Shown: one piece after another, positions 7,951 through 17,300 of the stretch
Layout of the letters: every line of letters begins with the position of its first letter
How positions within the stretch are numbered: position 1 is the first letter of the stretch
Made by a program: the position numbers and the translations under genes
Notes under the pieces: generated by a model
Databases searched by the model: none
The model's input: the letters and a program-made list of their open reading frames with translations, nothing else
What the model was told of the DNA's origin: nothing
Origin: an uncultured Selenomonadaceae bacterium
GTDB lineage: Bacteria > Bacillota > Negativicutes > Selenomonadales > Selenomonadaceae
DNA: 64,000 nt
Direction: 5' to 3'
NCBI GenBank assembly: GCA_905233135.1
Contig: CAJOCQ010000015.1
Location: 1 to 64,000 of the forward strand

Positions 7951-9363
7951 TTAATCAACCTTTGCAATTTTTTTCCGCGTCAAACGGTTCAAGCAATCGT
8001 AATAATATTTTGTCAAAGTTTCACCGTCATTTTGCTGAATCAATCTGTTTTGCGCGTCGTATTCGTAGCGAATGACTTTAACGCGCCCCGTTGCACTTTG
8101 CCGCGTTTGCAAATCCTGCCAATCCCGCCGCTCAATGCAATTATCATTTAAATCATATTTCCAGCGCGTCAATTTAAATTCTTCGCCAAATTTTTGCCGC
8201 GCCTCAACCAATCGCCCGCCGCTGTCAAAAATTTCAATATCGAAATGCTCGGAATTTTTTTCAACGGGAATCAGCGGCTCAAAAATATTTTCCTGCGCGG
8301 CAACAATTTTATTCATTGGCGTATGTGCGAAAAAAAATTCGCCGGCTTGCGTGCGCACCGTCAAAAGTCTGTAAACTTTATCGAAAAAGCAAGAAAATTT
8401 GTAGCCGCAAGGCGTCTGAATAAGCGCGGGCGCGGGCGCGTCGCCGTCATAGGCGTAAGTTGTAATTTGCCCGTTAATATCGTGCCGCAAAACTCGCCCC
8501 GCAATGTCGCGCTCAAAAGTTTCACGCCGCCAATCTTTGATATTAAGGCGCGTTCTTTTTTCAATCAGTAAATTTTTTGAAGAATAAAAATAAATTTCCT
8601 CAAGCCCGCTGCTGCAAGTTTTTTTAATAAGGTTGCCGCTTTCGTCATAGTCAAATTTTGTAATTGTGCCGTCGGGAAAAATTTCGCGCGTCAAAAATTC
8701 GTTGTGATAACGCCAAAAATATTCTTTGCCGTCGCGTGAAACTTTGTAATTCAGCCTGTTATTTTCGTCGTACCGAAAAATTTCAAAAGTACCGTCATGG
8801 TAAATAATTTTTTCAACCAACTTTTGGCGGTTCCATTTATAAATTATTTTATTGTGCCCGCTCTCAAAAGTTTGGCGGTTTTTATCTGCGTAAAAAAATT
8901 TCCTGACGCCGTCCGAAGTTACAATTTGCGTAATTCTGCCGTATTCGTCATATTCATTTTGAAAAAGAATTTTGCCGCCGCGTTCAATGCAACCCGTCAA
9001 ATTTTTATTTCGGTCATAAAAATATTTTATATAACTGCCGTCGGGATAAATCACGCGGCTTAACAAATTTTTTTCGTATTCGTAGCGCGTGACGCGCCCA
9101 ATTTCATCTTTGACGGCGATTAAATTTTGGCCTTCGTAGATAAAAAAAATTTCGCGCAAAGTCTTAAGCGTCAACTTTGGCGAATTGTCTTTCAAATTAA
9201 AATTCCAAATTGCGGTGCGGGAATTATATTCGCGGCTGACAGTGAAATTTTGCAAAATATCTTGCTGCGCGTAGTCAATAATTTTCAACGCAAAATTCCC
9301 CGTAGCATAATCAATAGAAAATTCGTGCCGCGCCAATTCGGGCAAAACGTTTATATTGAACAT
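7951..9363 (-). CDS. Short RHS/YD-repeat protein
   Basis: ATG behind AAAGGAGCC; a TATAAT at 9388-9393 (minus strand) may be the -10 of the operon, without a convincing -35. 470 residues of YD repeats: YDRNKNLTGCIERGGK, YDEYGRITQIVTSDG, YDENNRLNYKVSRDG, YDESGNLIKKT, YDAQNRLIQQNDGETLTKYY. RHS repeats build a hollow cocoon that encloses a C-terminal toxin. This protein ends at YYYDCLNRLTRKKIAKVD without the usual conserved core-end motif and variable toxin tip, so it is short or represents a partial shell. First gene of the minus-strand operon RHS-VgrG-pentapeptide-tube fusion-immunity. It probably decorates or loads the VgrG encoded next. Confidence 0.85.
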   Translation of the reverse strand: MFNINVLPELARHEFSIDYATGNFALKIIDYAQQDILQNFTVSREYNSRTAIWNFNLKDNSPKLTLKTLREIFFIYEGQNLIAVKDEIGRVTRYEYEKNLLSRVIYPDGSYIKYFYDRNKNLTGCIERGGKILFQNEYDEYGRITQIVTSDGVRKFFYADKNRQTFESGHNKIIYKWNRQKLVEKIIYHDGTFEIFRYDENNRLNYKVSRDGKEYFWRYHNEFLTREIFPDGTITKFDYDESGNLIKKTCSSGLEEIYFYSSKNLLIEKRTRLNIKDWRRETFERDIAGRVLRHDINGQITTYAYDGDAPAPALIQTPCGYKFSCFFDKVYRLLTVRTQAGEFFFAHTPMNKIVAAQENIFEPLIPVEKNSEHFDIEIFDSGGRLVEARQKFGEEFKLTRWKYDLNDNCIERRDWQDLQTRQSATGRVKVIRYEYDAQNRLIQQNDGETLTKYYYDCLNRLTRKKIAKVD

Positions 9364-9413
9364 AAAGGCTCCTTTAAATAAAATTCAATTATAATATTTT
9401 GTGAGTAAACCTT

Positions 9414-9776
9414 TTAATACTGCAATATTTTCCTTCGGTATTTTTGTAAATATAAATATATAAATCGCTGAAAAGTTCTTTCAGCTTCTGATTTTTGCAT
9501 TTTCCAACGTTTTAAATTGTCAATCAAAAAAATCCTCAATGACAATAATATGATAAGTTTTTCGCCGGTAATACCAATTTTCAAAATATATTTCAAAAAT
9601 ATATTAAAATTTCTGCACCTTGCGATAAAAACATTTTCAAGTGGCTGATTAATCTGACCGACATATATTTTGCCGTTTAATCTGTTTGTAATTTTATAAA
9701 ATTTGTAAATTATTATAAAAACCATTATTGAAATTATAAAAAAAATCGTTACGTTTTGCAAGCGCGGCAACTTCAA
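9414..9776 (-). pseudogene. GIY-YIG nuclease remnant (frameshifted)
   Basis: The reading frame contains a clear GIY-YIG start, IIYKFYKITNRLNGKIYVGQ, with the Tyr and Gly residues of the family. The rest of the nuclease core (R..H, E, N motifs) is not continuous. Shifting frame after ~9640 gives FYRKVQKF and further down IIVIEDFFD, which fit a decayed GIY-YIG domain better than the open frame. I therefore read it as a broken gene. It lies upstream of the cargo operon, same strand, at the edge of a decayed region. Confidence 0.45.
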
Positions 9777-9897
9777 AAACTTTTTATCGAATCGTCTGAA
9801 ATTCTTGAATACCTGCGCTTAATTTGGCAAGACGACTGTTTAAAAATTCGCCGTCGACGAAAAATTGACGCCATACTGACTACAGCATTTTTTTTAA

Positions 9898-10197
9898 GCT
9901 TTAAAATCAAAGCAAAAAGAGCCAAAAGCTCTCATTGAATATAAAAACGAATACGCGGAGCCGCAAGTTGATTCAAAGGCGCAATATCAAGCACTTATCA
10001 AACTCGGCAACAGCGCAAAAATTCCCGTCATTGCCTGCCGTTATAAAACTGATTTTTCAAGCTTTTTGGTTGTACCGCTTAACAATTTTGCAAAAGAAAT
10101 TGTGCCGCGCCGCGTTGAATTGACTGAGCCGAATATGTGCAATTACTTTATAAAATGCGCGAGATTACAGCTCCGCAAAATGTTTTGGCAGATTTAA
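9898..10197 (+). pseudogene. Remnant of a nuclease-like protein
   Basis: An open stretch of 99 codons bounded by in-frame stops (TAA at 9895-9897 and 10195-10197) with no credible start codon. It reads like the body of a conserved protein: PKALIEYKNEYAEP, KAQYQALIKLGNSAKIPVIA, CRYKTDFSSFLVVPLNNFAK. The E-x-K step (IEYKNE) followed by a conserved helix and VPLN is reminiscent of PDDEXK-type proteins, but I do not recognise the family securely. Probably a truncated relic; flanked by other relics. Confidence 0.4.
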
Positions 10198-10209
10198 GGA
10201 GCGCGTAGA

Positions 10210-10432
10210 TTGAACAAGATATGTTTTGCCAAAGACGAAGCCGACTTCTTCAACGTTATCGCCTTTGGCAAAATCAGAAATTATTGAATTTATCGGATTC
10301 GGCAATTTTAAAGTTGTTGAACGTGGCGAAAAGGAAGGACGCGCCCCGCGTACAGGCGAAAAAATTATTATTGCCGCGCACAAAGATTTACACTTCACGC
10401 CGTCAAGAACTATCAAAAATTCCTTAAACTAA
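10210..10432 (+). pseudogene. HU-type DNA-binding protein remnant
   Basis: A ribosome site (AAGGAG at 10196-10201) and TTG at 10210 begin NKICFAKDEAD, like an HU N-terminus (normally NK.dla..va). The frame then fails, and the C-terminal half continues one frame over from ~10226: IIEFIGFGNFKVVERGEKEG then RAPRTGEKIIIAAHKDLHFT, the highly recognisable HU/IHF beta-arm region (GFG.F....R.....P.tg..i.i). About 20-25 residues of the helical dimerisation half are missing between the two parts. Intact HU is ~90 residues. So this is a deleted, frameshifted HU gene. Confidence 0.6.
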
Positions 10433-10594
10433 AAAAGCAGAATAATTCGGCGCAGAAATTACAATGTATTCAGTACTTGCAATATTTTTTTATTTAATTT
10501 TAGGCGGCTTTAACGCGCTTGTTTTTTATCTCGGCGCGTCAATGCGTATCAGCACAGAAAAAATTATCCTAAGCGTCAAGGGCGGCAAAGATGA

Positions 10595-10783
10595 AAAAAT
10601 TATTTCGGCACGAAGGCGCACGTCAAGGTTCCTACTATTTTACAAATGGAAATAACCGAATGCGGAGCGGCGTCCCTTGCAATGATTTGCAGCAGGCAAA
10701 GAATTTTAATTGCCCGAGTACTTGCCAATAACCCGTCAATCTTAATTTGCGCACCGCCTTTCTACTATTCGGGATTGCGATAA
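10595..10783 (+). pseudogene. Peptidase-C39 / ABC exporter remnant (internal deletion)
   Basis: A 62-codon open segment without a start. It begins VKVPTILQMEITECGAASLA, the N-terminal active-site region of C39 peptidases fused to bacteriocin (NHLP/lactococcin-type) exporters, including the catalytic Cys in ECGAASL. Right after MICS it jumps to RQRILIARVLANNPSILI, which is the ABC signature/Walker-B side of the same exporter family. An intact protein has some 600-700 residues between these points, so a large in-frame deletion fused the ends. The expected DEATS after PSILI is gone too. Dead gene. Confidence 0.65.
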
Positions 10784-10806
10784 AATTATTGATTTGAGGT
10801 GATATT

Positions 10807-11367
10807 ATGCCAAAGGGCAAAGAGTACTATAACGCGCTTGCTGAAAAAGCAGTCAAGGACAACGACGCCTTCAGCGAACTTTACGAACATTATTTCCCGA
10901 TAATCTACAACTTGATTTACTACAAAGTTAAAAATGTTGAAGTCGCTGACGATATTACAAGCGATGTTTTTGTTAAGGTCTGCGAAAATCTCCAAAAGTT
11001 CAACAGCGAGAAGGCATCTTTTTCGACGTGGATTGGTACCATTATGAATCGAACTTTTATAGATTATATGCGTTGGCAAAGTCATCGCGAATTTGTAGAA
11101 TGGGACGATTATTTTTCGCCGCCAATCCCCGAACACGAACAGCCCGAAGCGCAAATTTTAAAAGCCGAAAACAAAAAAGAATTGCTCATTGCGCTCGGCA
11201 AATTAAGCGAACGCGAACAGGAAATTATCCGGCTGAAATATTTTGGGGAAATGTCAAACGTGGAAATTGCCGAAATGTTAAACCTTACGCCCGGCAACGT
11301 CGGAATAATTTTACACCGCGCAATGGGAACTTTGAGAAAATATTTGACGCGCGTTTTTGAAAAATAA
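10807..11367 (+). CDS. RNA polymerase sigma-70 family factor (ECF-like)
   Basis: 186 residues, ATG behind GAGGTG. Region 2 (~residues 20-90): FSELYEHYFPIIYNLIYYKV, then VEVADDITSDVFVKVCENL, FSTWIGTIMNRTFIDYMRW, the standard sigma-2 helices. Region 4 (~125-180): LGKLSEREQEIIRLKYFGEM, NVEIAEMLNLTPGNVGIILH with the helix-turn-helix, ending ALG-type MGTLRKYL. Length and two-domain layout fit group-4 or phage/extracytoplasmic-type sigma factors. No anti-sigma gene is adjacent. It sits at the boundary between the relic zone and the injection-system genes and has its own terminator, so it may drive the cluster; that link is inference. No recognisable shared promoter upstream of the clusters proves it. 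Confidence 0.9.
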   Translation: MPKGKEYYNALAEKAVKDNDAFSELYEHYFPIIYNLIYYKVKNVEVADDITSDVFVKVCENLQKFNSEKASFSTWIGTIMNRTFIDYMRWQSHREFVEWDDYFSPPIPEHEQPEAQILKAENKKELLIALGKLSEREQEIIRLKYFGEMSNVEIAEMLNLTPGNVGIILHRAMGTLRKYLTRVFEK

Positions 11368-11381
11368 ATTTTTATCGCAGT

Positions 11382-11419
11382 GCCTGTTGTGTAGATTCTT
11401 TACACAACAGGCATTTTTT
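11382..11419 (+). terminator. Intrinsic terminator after the sigma-factor gene
   Basis: A perfect 12-bp stem GCCTGTTGTGTA (11382-11393) / TACACAACAGGC (11401-11412) with a 7-nt loop, followed by ATTTTTTA. It starts 15 bp after the sigma stop codon and separates that transcript from the gene at 11458. Confidence 0.9.
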
Positions 11420-11457
11420 ATGTTAATATAAAGCGACTACAACAAGGAGGCTTTTTT

Positions 11458-12546
11458 ATGATTGAGGAAAAAAATCTGCAGGAATATCATTCGTTACAGG
11501 AACTGCGCGAAAACTTTTCATTGGCGGAATTGTTTGACCTTGCCAAGAAAAAAATTTTGGGCGAATGGCTCGAAATGAATTTTTATTTCAATGACGCAAA
11601 AAAAATTTATGACGCTGTTACAAATGAAATTGATGACGCCGAATTGAAATTGTTAATCTGCAAAATTTTCAGCTTGAATTTTGACGATTTAACGGCTGAT
11701 GAACTTGAAAAAATTTCCGCGCTTATCGGCAAGAATCAGCGCAACGAATTGTTTTTGAAGTACGATAACGCCGCCGAAAATTCCGCGTACGTCGAAACGC
11801 AAAGCGAACTTGTAAAGGCGTTGCAGGGCGGCGCAAATATTTTATATCTTTACGGCGCGGAGTTTAGAATCCCCGTCGAACTGCACGACAAAATTTACAT
11901 TGGCTGCAACAACGCCGTTATCGATTTCACGCACGAGAGCGATATTGATTTGGACGCACGCAACATTATTTTTGAGGACGTGCAAATTTATCTGCACCAC
12001 CCGATAACTTTGAAAATGGAAAAGTCGCAAAATGTCAAAATTCTCAACGGCACTAAAAAAACTCTCAGTCTTCGCCCTACGCTTAAAGAAATTTTTGAAA
12101 TTATGCGCGGGCGAAATGCCTTTGAATCTGCTGAAAAATTTAAAAACCGCGCGGAAGATTTGCGCGGCGTTGCAGTCGGTGAAACTTTGCTTGAGGATAA
12201 AAATTACACTTTCGCCGCCAACAATTTTTCATTAAGCCCGCAATGGAATTTTGATTTTGTTTCGATTGTAAAGGACTTCGCGCGGGACAAAAATTTTTTC
12301 TTGACGATTGCGCCTGTACACGCCGAACAACTTTACAACAATGAACGCAAACTTCAGATTTTCGCAGATTTTACTTACATTGACGGCAAGCTGACGATTT
12401 TAAATTTGTACTTTGAAACCGTAACGCTCGGCAGGATTAAAATTGAAAGTGTCCTGCGCGAATTGCAAAATAAAATTTCGAGCGGCGGCGGGCTTGGTTA
12501 CGGCTTGCACATTATCGCGGCTTACTATCACAAACACAGATATTGA
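11458..12546 (+). CDS. Uncharacterised CIS-locus protein with possible beta-helix segment
   Basis: 362 residues, ATG behind AAGGAGG. Not securely recognised. The N-terminal ~110 residues are helical with a L..WL step (KKKILGEWLEMNFYFNDAKK) resembling a small helical module seen in other effector-associated proteins (impression only). Residues ~115-185 alternate short hydrophobic strands with Asn/Asp turns (ANILYLYGAEFRIP, KIYIGCNNAVIDF, NIIFEDVQIYL), as in pectate-lyase-like beta-helices. The C-terminus contains a Gly-rich turn SSGGGLGYGLHI. No signal peptide. It is the first gene after the terminator and is followed 9 bp later by a glycosyltransferase-like gene. Confidence 0.5.
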   Translation: MIEEKNLQEYHSLQELRENFSLAELFDLAKKKILGEWLEMNFYFNDAKKIYDAVTNEIDDAELKLLICKIFSLNFDDLTADELEKISALIGKNQRNELFLKYDNAAENSAYVETQSELVKALQGGANILYLYGAEFRIPVELHDKIYIGCNNAVIDFTHESDIDLDARNIIFEDVQIYLHHPITLKMEKSQNVKILNGTKKTLSLRPTLKEIFEIMRGRNAFESAEKFKNRAEDLRGVAVGETLLEDKNYTFAANNFSLSPQWNFDFVSIVKDFARDKNFFLTIAPVHAEQLYNNERKLQIFADFTYIDGKLTILNLYFETVTLGRIKIESVLRELQNKISSGGGLGYGLHIIAAYYHKHRY

Positions 12547-12555
12547 GGTTTAAAA

Positions 12556-13407
12556 ATGAGAGCTTTTCATACTTTGCGCACGAAGAACCGCGCGGATTTT
12601 CAAATTGCGGATTTTGAAATTTTTACAATGATTTTATCTGCGCTGGAATGGAAAAAGTACAACGGCGAAATTTTTTTGTACACGGACAAAATTGGCGCAA
12701 AATTTATTTATGACGCGGGGATTTTGGAAATTTGGGACGGCGTGAATACTTCGCTGAATGACCTTGACGACGCGCAGATTGACGAAAATATTTTTTGGGC
12801 AGGTGCGAAAATTTTTGCATTGACGCGGCAAAATTTCCCGTGCGTTATGATTGATTTAGATTTTATAGTTTGGCAGCCGCTGAACTTTGACAGGTTTAAA
12901 AATGAGATTGCCGTGATTCACCGTGAAAATAAAAATATTCCGTGTTATCCCGACAAAAATTTTTTCAACTTCAAAAATAATTTTGCCCTGCCGCAAAATT
13001 TGAATTGGGATTTGGAGCCGTGCAACGCGGCATTTGTATATTTCGGCAATGCAAAATTTGTAGCGGAATATGTTGCATTTGCATTTGAATTTATGAGAGC
13101 CGCCGCGCCGTCCGCCGACCAAAAGGGCTGGGATTTATTGCCGTATATGGTTTTCATTGAGCAGCGTTGGCTTGCAATGTGCGCGGAAATTTGCGGCGTC
13201 AAAATTCATAATTTGGCGACGTTGCAGGAACTTTTTGACGGCGGGCAAAATTTTTATACGCACATTTGGGGGCATAAACAAATTTTGCGCGAAAATCCTT
13301 TTGAGGCTGAAAAGTTTTGCAGAGACTGCGCGGGGCGCATCGCGTACGATTTCCCGCAAATTGCCGCTAAACTTTCGCAACTTGAACGCTTCAAAAAATA
13401 TTTTTAA
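12556..13407 (+). CDS. Glycosyltransferase-like protein (GT-A fold candidate)
   Basis: 283 residues, ATG behind GAGGT. The pattern suits a nucleotide-sugar-dependent GT-A enzyme: an N-terminal region with WKKYNGEIFLYTD, then FWAGAKIFALTRQNFPCVMI directly before DLDFIV, where D-x-D would coordinate metal and sugar nucleotide. A later acidic/aromatic part (EPCNAAFVYFGN, FIEQRWLAMCAE, YTHIWGHKQ) recalls the acceptor half of capsular or DUF6734-type transferases. No membrane segment. Its place inside the injection-system locus suggests modification of a particle component or of a toxin, but an independent role cannot be excluded. Confidence 0.5.
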   Translation: MRAFHTLRTKNRADFQIADFEIFTMILSALEWKKYNGEIFLYTDKIGAKFIYDAGILEIWDGVNTSLNDLDDAQIDENIFWAGAKIFALTRQNFPCVMIDLDFIVWQPLNFDRFKNEIAVIHRENKNIPCYPDKNFFNFKNNFALPQNLNWDLEPCNAAFVYFGNAKFVAEYVAFAFEFMRAAAPSADQKGWDLLPYMVFIEQRWLAMCAEICGVKIHNLATLQELFDGGQNFYTHIWGHKQILRENPFEAEKFCRDCAGRIAYDFPQIAAKLSQLERFKKYF

Positions 13408-13481
13408 AAAGTGTTCTAACAGAATAACAAAAATATATTTCGCCGTGATAAAATAAACGGCAGAATTTTGGAGGGAATAAT

Positions 13482-14300
13482 TTGGATAACGATAAAGATT
13501 TTGCGGCGCGTGTTTTAGCCGCATTCAAAGATAATCTTTTTGAATTTAAAAAGTTGCTCTTCAATCTTGATGACTGCGTTGCAAAAAAAGATTTTGACGC
13601 GCTCCAACAAAATTTTAACGAGGCACAGAGCGTCATTAAAAATTTTGAAACCGAAAATAAAAACCTGCGCGAAGATATTAACCGCCGCCAACAATCTTTT
13701 GACAGCTTGCAAAATGATTTTAACGCGCTTCAACAAAAATTTGACGCCGCGCAAAAAGAATTAAAACTTTATACAGAAGATTTGGCGCAGGCGAAAAATC
13801 AAATTTCCGCGCTTGAAAATTCTTTGCAAGAAAAAGAAACGCGCTTGCAGGAGTACGCAAAAAATTATTCTGAACTTGAAAGCGCGTACACTTCCTACAA
13901 GAAACTTTCAGCGAATATCAAATTTGCGTTGGAAGGGATTTTTGGCGCGGAGAGTACGCCGACAAGTTTTTTGGCGGGCGCGTTGCAGGAAGGGCATTTA
14001 GAATCTTTGTTTGACTACGTTGCAACTTCAATCAACAACGGTGCGCCGCAAGACGAAACAGAAATTTTGTGCGACTTGTTTGACTTTGCATTTGCCGCCG
14101 CCAACAGCGGACGCCGTGAAAAAATTTACACGCGCCTTGACACTCGCGCAGGAATTGATTTTGACAATGACGAAATGAGAAAAACTTCAAACAGTGCGCA
14201 ATCCGGCGCAGTCAAAAATGTTCTGCTGGTCGGCTACAAATTTTCTCGTACTGACAAAATTATTAAAAAAAGTTTGGTGTTAATCGGCGCGGAAGGATAA
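13482..14300 (+). CDS. Coiled-coil protein with a possible GrpE-like C-terminal domain
   Basis: 272 residues; TTG start chosen because GGAGGG stands 8 nt upstream. Residues ~35-145 are a long heptad coiled coil (DALQQNFNEAQSVIKNFETE, DALQ/SLQ repeats). Residues ~150-270 are globular and end KNVLLVGYKFSRTDKIIKKS LVLIG in two strands, which recalls the closing beta-domain of the Hsp70 nucleotide-exchange factor GrpE (vl..GY.l...iirpa.V.V). It lies 81 bp before a giant Hsp70-family gene. GrpE also pairs a long helix with such a domain. The exchange-factor role is inference. Proteins at 27502 and 28210 may have the same arrangement. Confidence 0.5.
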   Translation: MDNDKDFAARVLAAFKDNLFEFKKLLFNLDDCVAKKDFDALQQNFNEAQSVIKNFETENKNLREDINRRQQSFDSLQNDFNALQQKFDAAQKELKLYTEDLAQAKNQISALENSLQEKETRLQEYAKNYSELESAYTSYKKLSANIKFALEGIFGAESTPTSFLAGALQEGHLESLFDYVATSINNGAPQDETEILCDLFDFAFAAANSGRREKIYTRLDTRAGIDFDNDEMRKTSNSAQSGAVKNVLLVGYKFSRTDKIIKKSLVLIGAEG

Positions 14301-14307
14301 ATTTTTC

Positions 14308-14335
14308 TTGACATTTGGTAATTTGTTTATAAAAT
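14308..14335 (+). promoter_or_regulatory. Sigma-70 promoter before the giant Hsp70 gene
   Basis: TTGACA (14308-14313), 16-bp spacer, TAAAAT (14330-14335) in the 81-bp gap 14301-14381. It probably starts the main cluster transcript that reads into the toxin, sheath and tube genes, since downstream gaps are only a few bases. Confidence 0.7.
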
Positions 14336-14381
14336 GCTAATTATCATTGAGTTGTTTATATGTCAAATATAGGAGAAAGTT

Positions 14382-17300
14382 ATGACGAAAATTATTGAAA
14401 AGTTGCCGGTATCGGCGGACGCACTCCAAGATTTTAAACATAACGCACTGAAAAAATATATCGCTAAAACTGTTTCACAACTTGAAGAAAATTTTTCTGC
14501 ATTGTGTACGGAATTTACCGCCCGCTTCAACGCTGACGAGTGGATTTATATGGACAACAAGGACGTTTATTACAACAACGATATTTTCGGACTTATCCCT
14601 AATCTTGATAACAGAGCTTGTGATGCTTGCGACAGTTACTACAGCTATAATGAGAGCTTTTTAAATCGTTTGGAGTTTTCGGGATTTAAAGGCGATTTAC
14701 CGACTTATTATGAAGCCAAAATATCTTTTGTTGACAAAGCTAAATATTTTCGCAACGGCGGTTATATCAGAGTTCGCGGAAGCGGCAACAGCGGCTTGAC
14801 TTACAGGGATAATGACGGCAGATACGCTTATTACAGCACTTATAATAGCGGTGCTCATTATCATAACGACAACTACCGTTGGGGAAATATGTGGACAATT
14901 CCTTTTTTCCGCTTTGGTGCAAAAGATACAAAAGGCAACGCGCCCCGTGCAATTTTAAAATGGCTTGAATTTGATTTAATGCCGCAAAATTTTAAAACTG
15001 AAGAAACTAAAAAACTTTTTAATGAGCTGAAAGTTCTTTATGCAAAGTACGCAGATTTTTTGCACGCGAAAAACGGCGCAATTACTTTCAAGCAAGATAA
15101 AATTTTTGAGGAAGTTTTGGCGGGCAAAGAATTTGATTTTCTGCCTGACGCAAAAAAAATTCTTGCCGCAAATACCGTCCCTTCAAGTAACGAATTTGTA
15201 AACGCCCTGCGCGATGAACTTTTGAACGGCGATAAAATCCGCGCAGATATTGACCCGTACGACGCAAATATTTTAATAGACCCGAATCGCGGGCATTGGG
15301 ATTTATGGGACTACGGCGCGGGCGAAGAAAAAGCAGGCGAAATTGTCCTCGAAGAAAAATTAACGGCGCGTGACCCAGCAGACGATATTAACAACGGCAT
15401 TGTTGCAATAGATTTCGGCACAAAGTCAACTGTTGTTGTTTACGAAAATGATCGCCTGCAAATTATCCCGTTGCAAGTCGGCAGCGGCAATTACAGCAAG
15501 GGCGTTAAAGCCGAAAATTATGAAAACCCTACCGTTATACAATTCAGAAATTTAAAAAATTTCGTCGCGGCGTACAAGGCGCGCGCAGGGCGTCCAAAAA
15601 CTAAATGGAATGACGTTACAGTTTCGCACAATGCTTTTGAAAATCTCGGCATCAGCAACAGCAAAGTTTATTACAGCTTTTTAACCGGCTTAAAGCATTG
15701 GTGCGGCTCCAATAACCCTATGAAAATTCAGGACAATAACAAAGTTACCGAAAATTTGTCGCCTTTTATGGAACTGCGCGAAGACGAAATTAACCCGCTC
15801 GAATATTACGCCTATTATCTCGGCTTGTATATTAACAATATGTTGCAGGAAAAAAGAATTTTTCTGAAATATATAATGTCATTCCCCGTGACGTACGAAA
15901 ACGGGATTAGGGAAAAAATGCGGCGCAGTTTTCAACGCGGCTTGAAAAAATCTTTTCCTACGGCTCTTTTGTCGAATGAATCCGCAATGAAAAAATTTAC
16001 AGTGCAGACGGGCGCAAGTGAACCCGCCGCTTACGCAATAACCGCGTTGCAGGAATATAATTTTGACCCCGAAGACGACCAAGAATATTATTATGCTGTA
16101 TTCGATTTTGGCGGCGGCACAACTGATTTTGATTTTGGCGTTTTCAGAGAATCCGAACTTGACCGCTATGACTATTCGCTGATACATTTCGGCGAAAGCG
16201 GCGACAGAACTTTGGGCGGCGAAAATCTTTTGCAACTTTTGGCGTTTGAAGTTTTTAAAGCTAATCAGGAAACTTTGTTAAACCCCAACAAGGACGATAA
16301 AAGCGTTGGCAAAATTCCATTTACATTCGCCGCCGATAAAAAGGATTTTGTCGGAAGTGCCGCGCTGATTAAAGATTCTCAAGAAGCGCATTTGAATATG
16401 CATAACCTCGCCGAAAAGTTGCGCCCCGTTTGGGAAGACCCCGACGGCGAAGAAGCTAAAAAAATTCTTGCAGGCGATAAGGGCATTGAAGTTAATCTTT
16501 TCACTGACAATGAAAAACCATTGCCTAATTTTATTTTGCATACGGATAAACTTGACTTGAAAAAAATCCTGCGCGACAGAATTTCGCAGGGCATAGAAAA
16601 TTTTTTTATTGCAATGAGTGAAGCATTTTTCGAGGGCGCAAATTACGAAGGCTACAATATTAAAGTTCTCAACGAAATTGACGAAGTTTCAATTTTCCTT
16701 GCGGGCAATTCTTCAAAGTCAAAACTTGTCAAAGAAATTTTCGCCGAATATTTGGGCGAAGTTTCCCCCGCCGAAGAACCAACGGCGGACGCAAATTCAG
16801 ATACTCTTGTTTTGGAAAATATTTCAGATACTACTGTTGAAGGCGGCGAAGTTAAAATTGACCTTGCAAGCGATACCGCCGCGCTTAAAAATGTTCCCGC
16901 CGAATTTATTCCCGTTGAAAGCAAGGCGGCAAAACTTTTAGATATTGATAACGCGGAAATGCCGCAATTTAAAATTTACCCCGCGCTCGGCACTGCTGAA
17001 GCGTTGGAAATACAAAAGGCTCGCGGCGTCGAAGTCAATCCAAATGATATTGCCGCGCCTACAGGCAAAACGGGCGTTGCATTCGGCTTGCTTAAGTGCA
17101 GAGACAGCGGCAACGTTAAAATCACTCACATTACACCAACTGCCGAGTACACGCCTTTTCAGTTTTACATTGGCAGAAACAAAAAGCGCAAATTTAAAAC
17201 CGTCATCAACAAAAATACAAAATTCGGCGAATGGTACAAATTTATTGACGCAAGCAACGATTTCGATATTTTGTACAGCGATTTACCCGAAGCAGTTTCA

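Noticed and set aside
9756..10123. Frames at 9756-9938 and 9935-10123 as genes
   Set aside because: Short, no starts with ribosome sites, and antisense or out of frame to better-supported relics.
10464..10655. Small frame of 63 codons with a hydrophobic helix
   Set aside because: In the relic zone, no recognised family and no clear ribosome site. May be part of the exporter relic; not supported as a gene.
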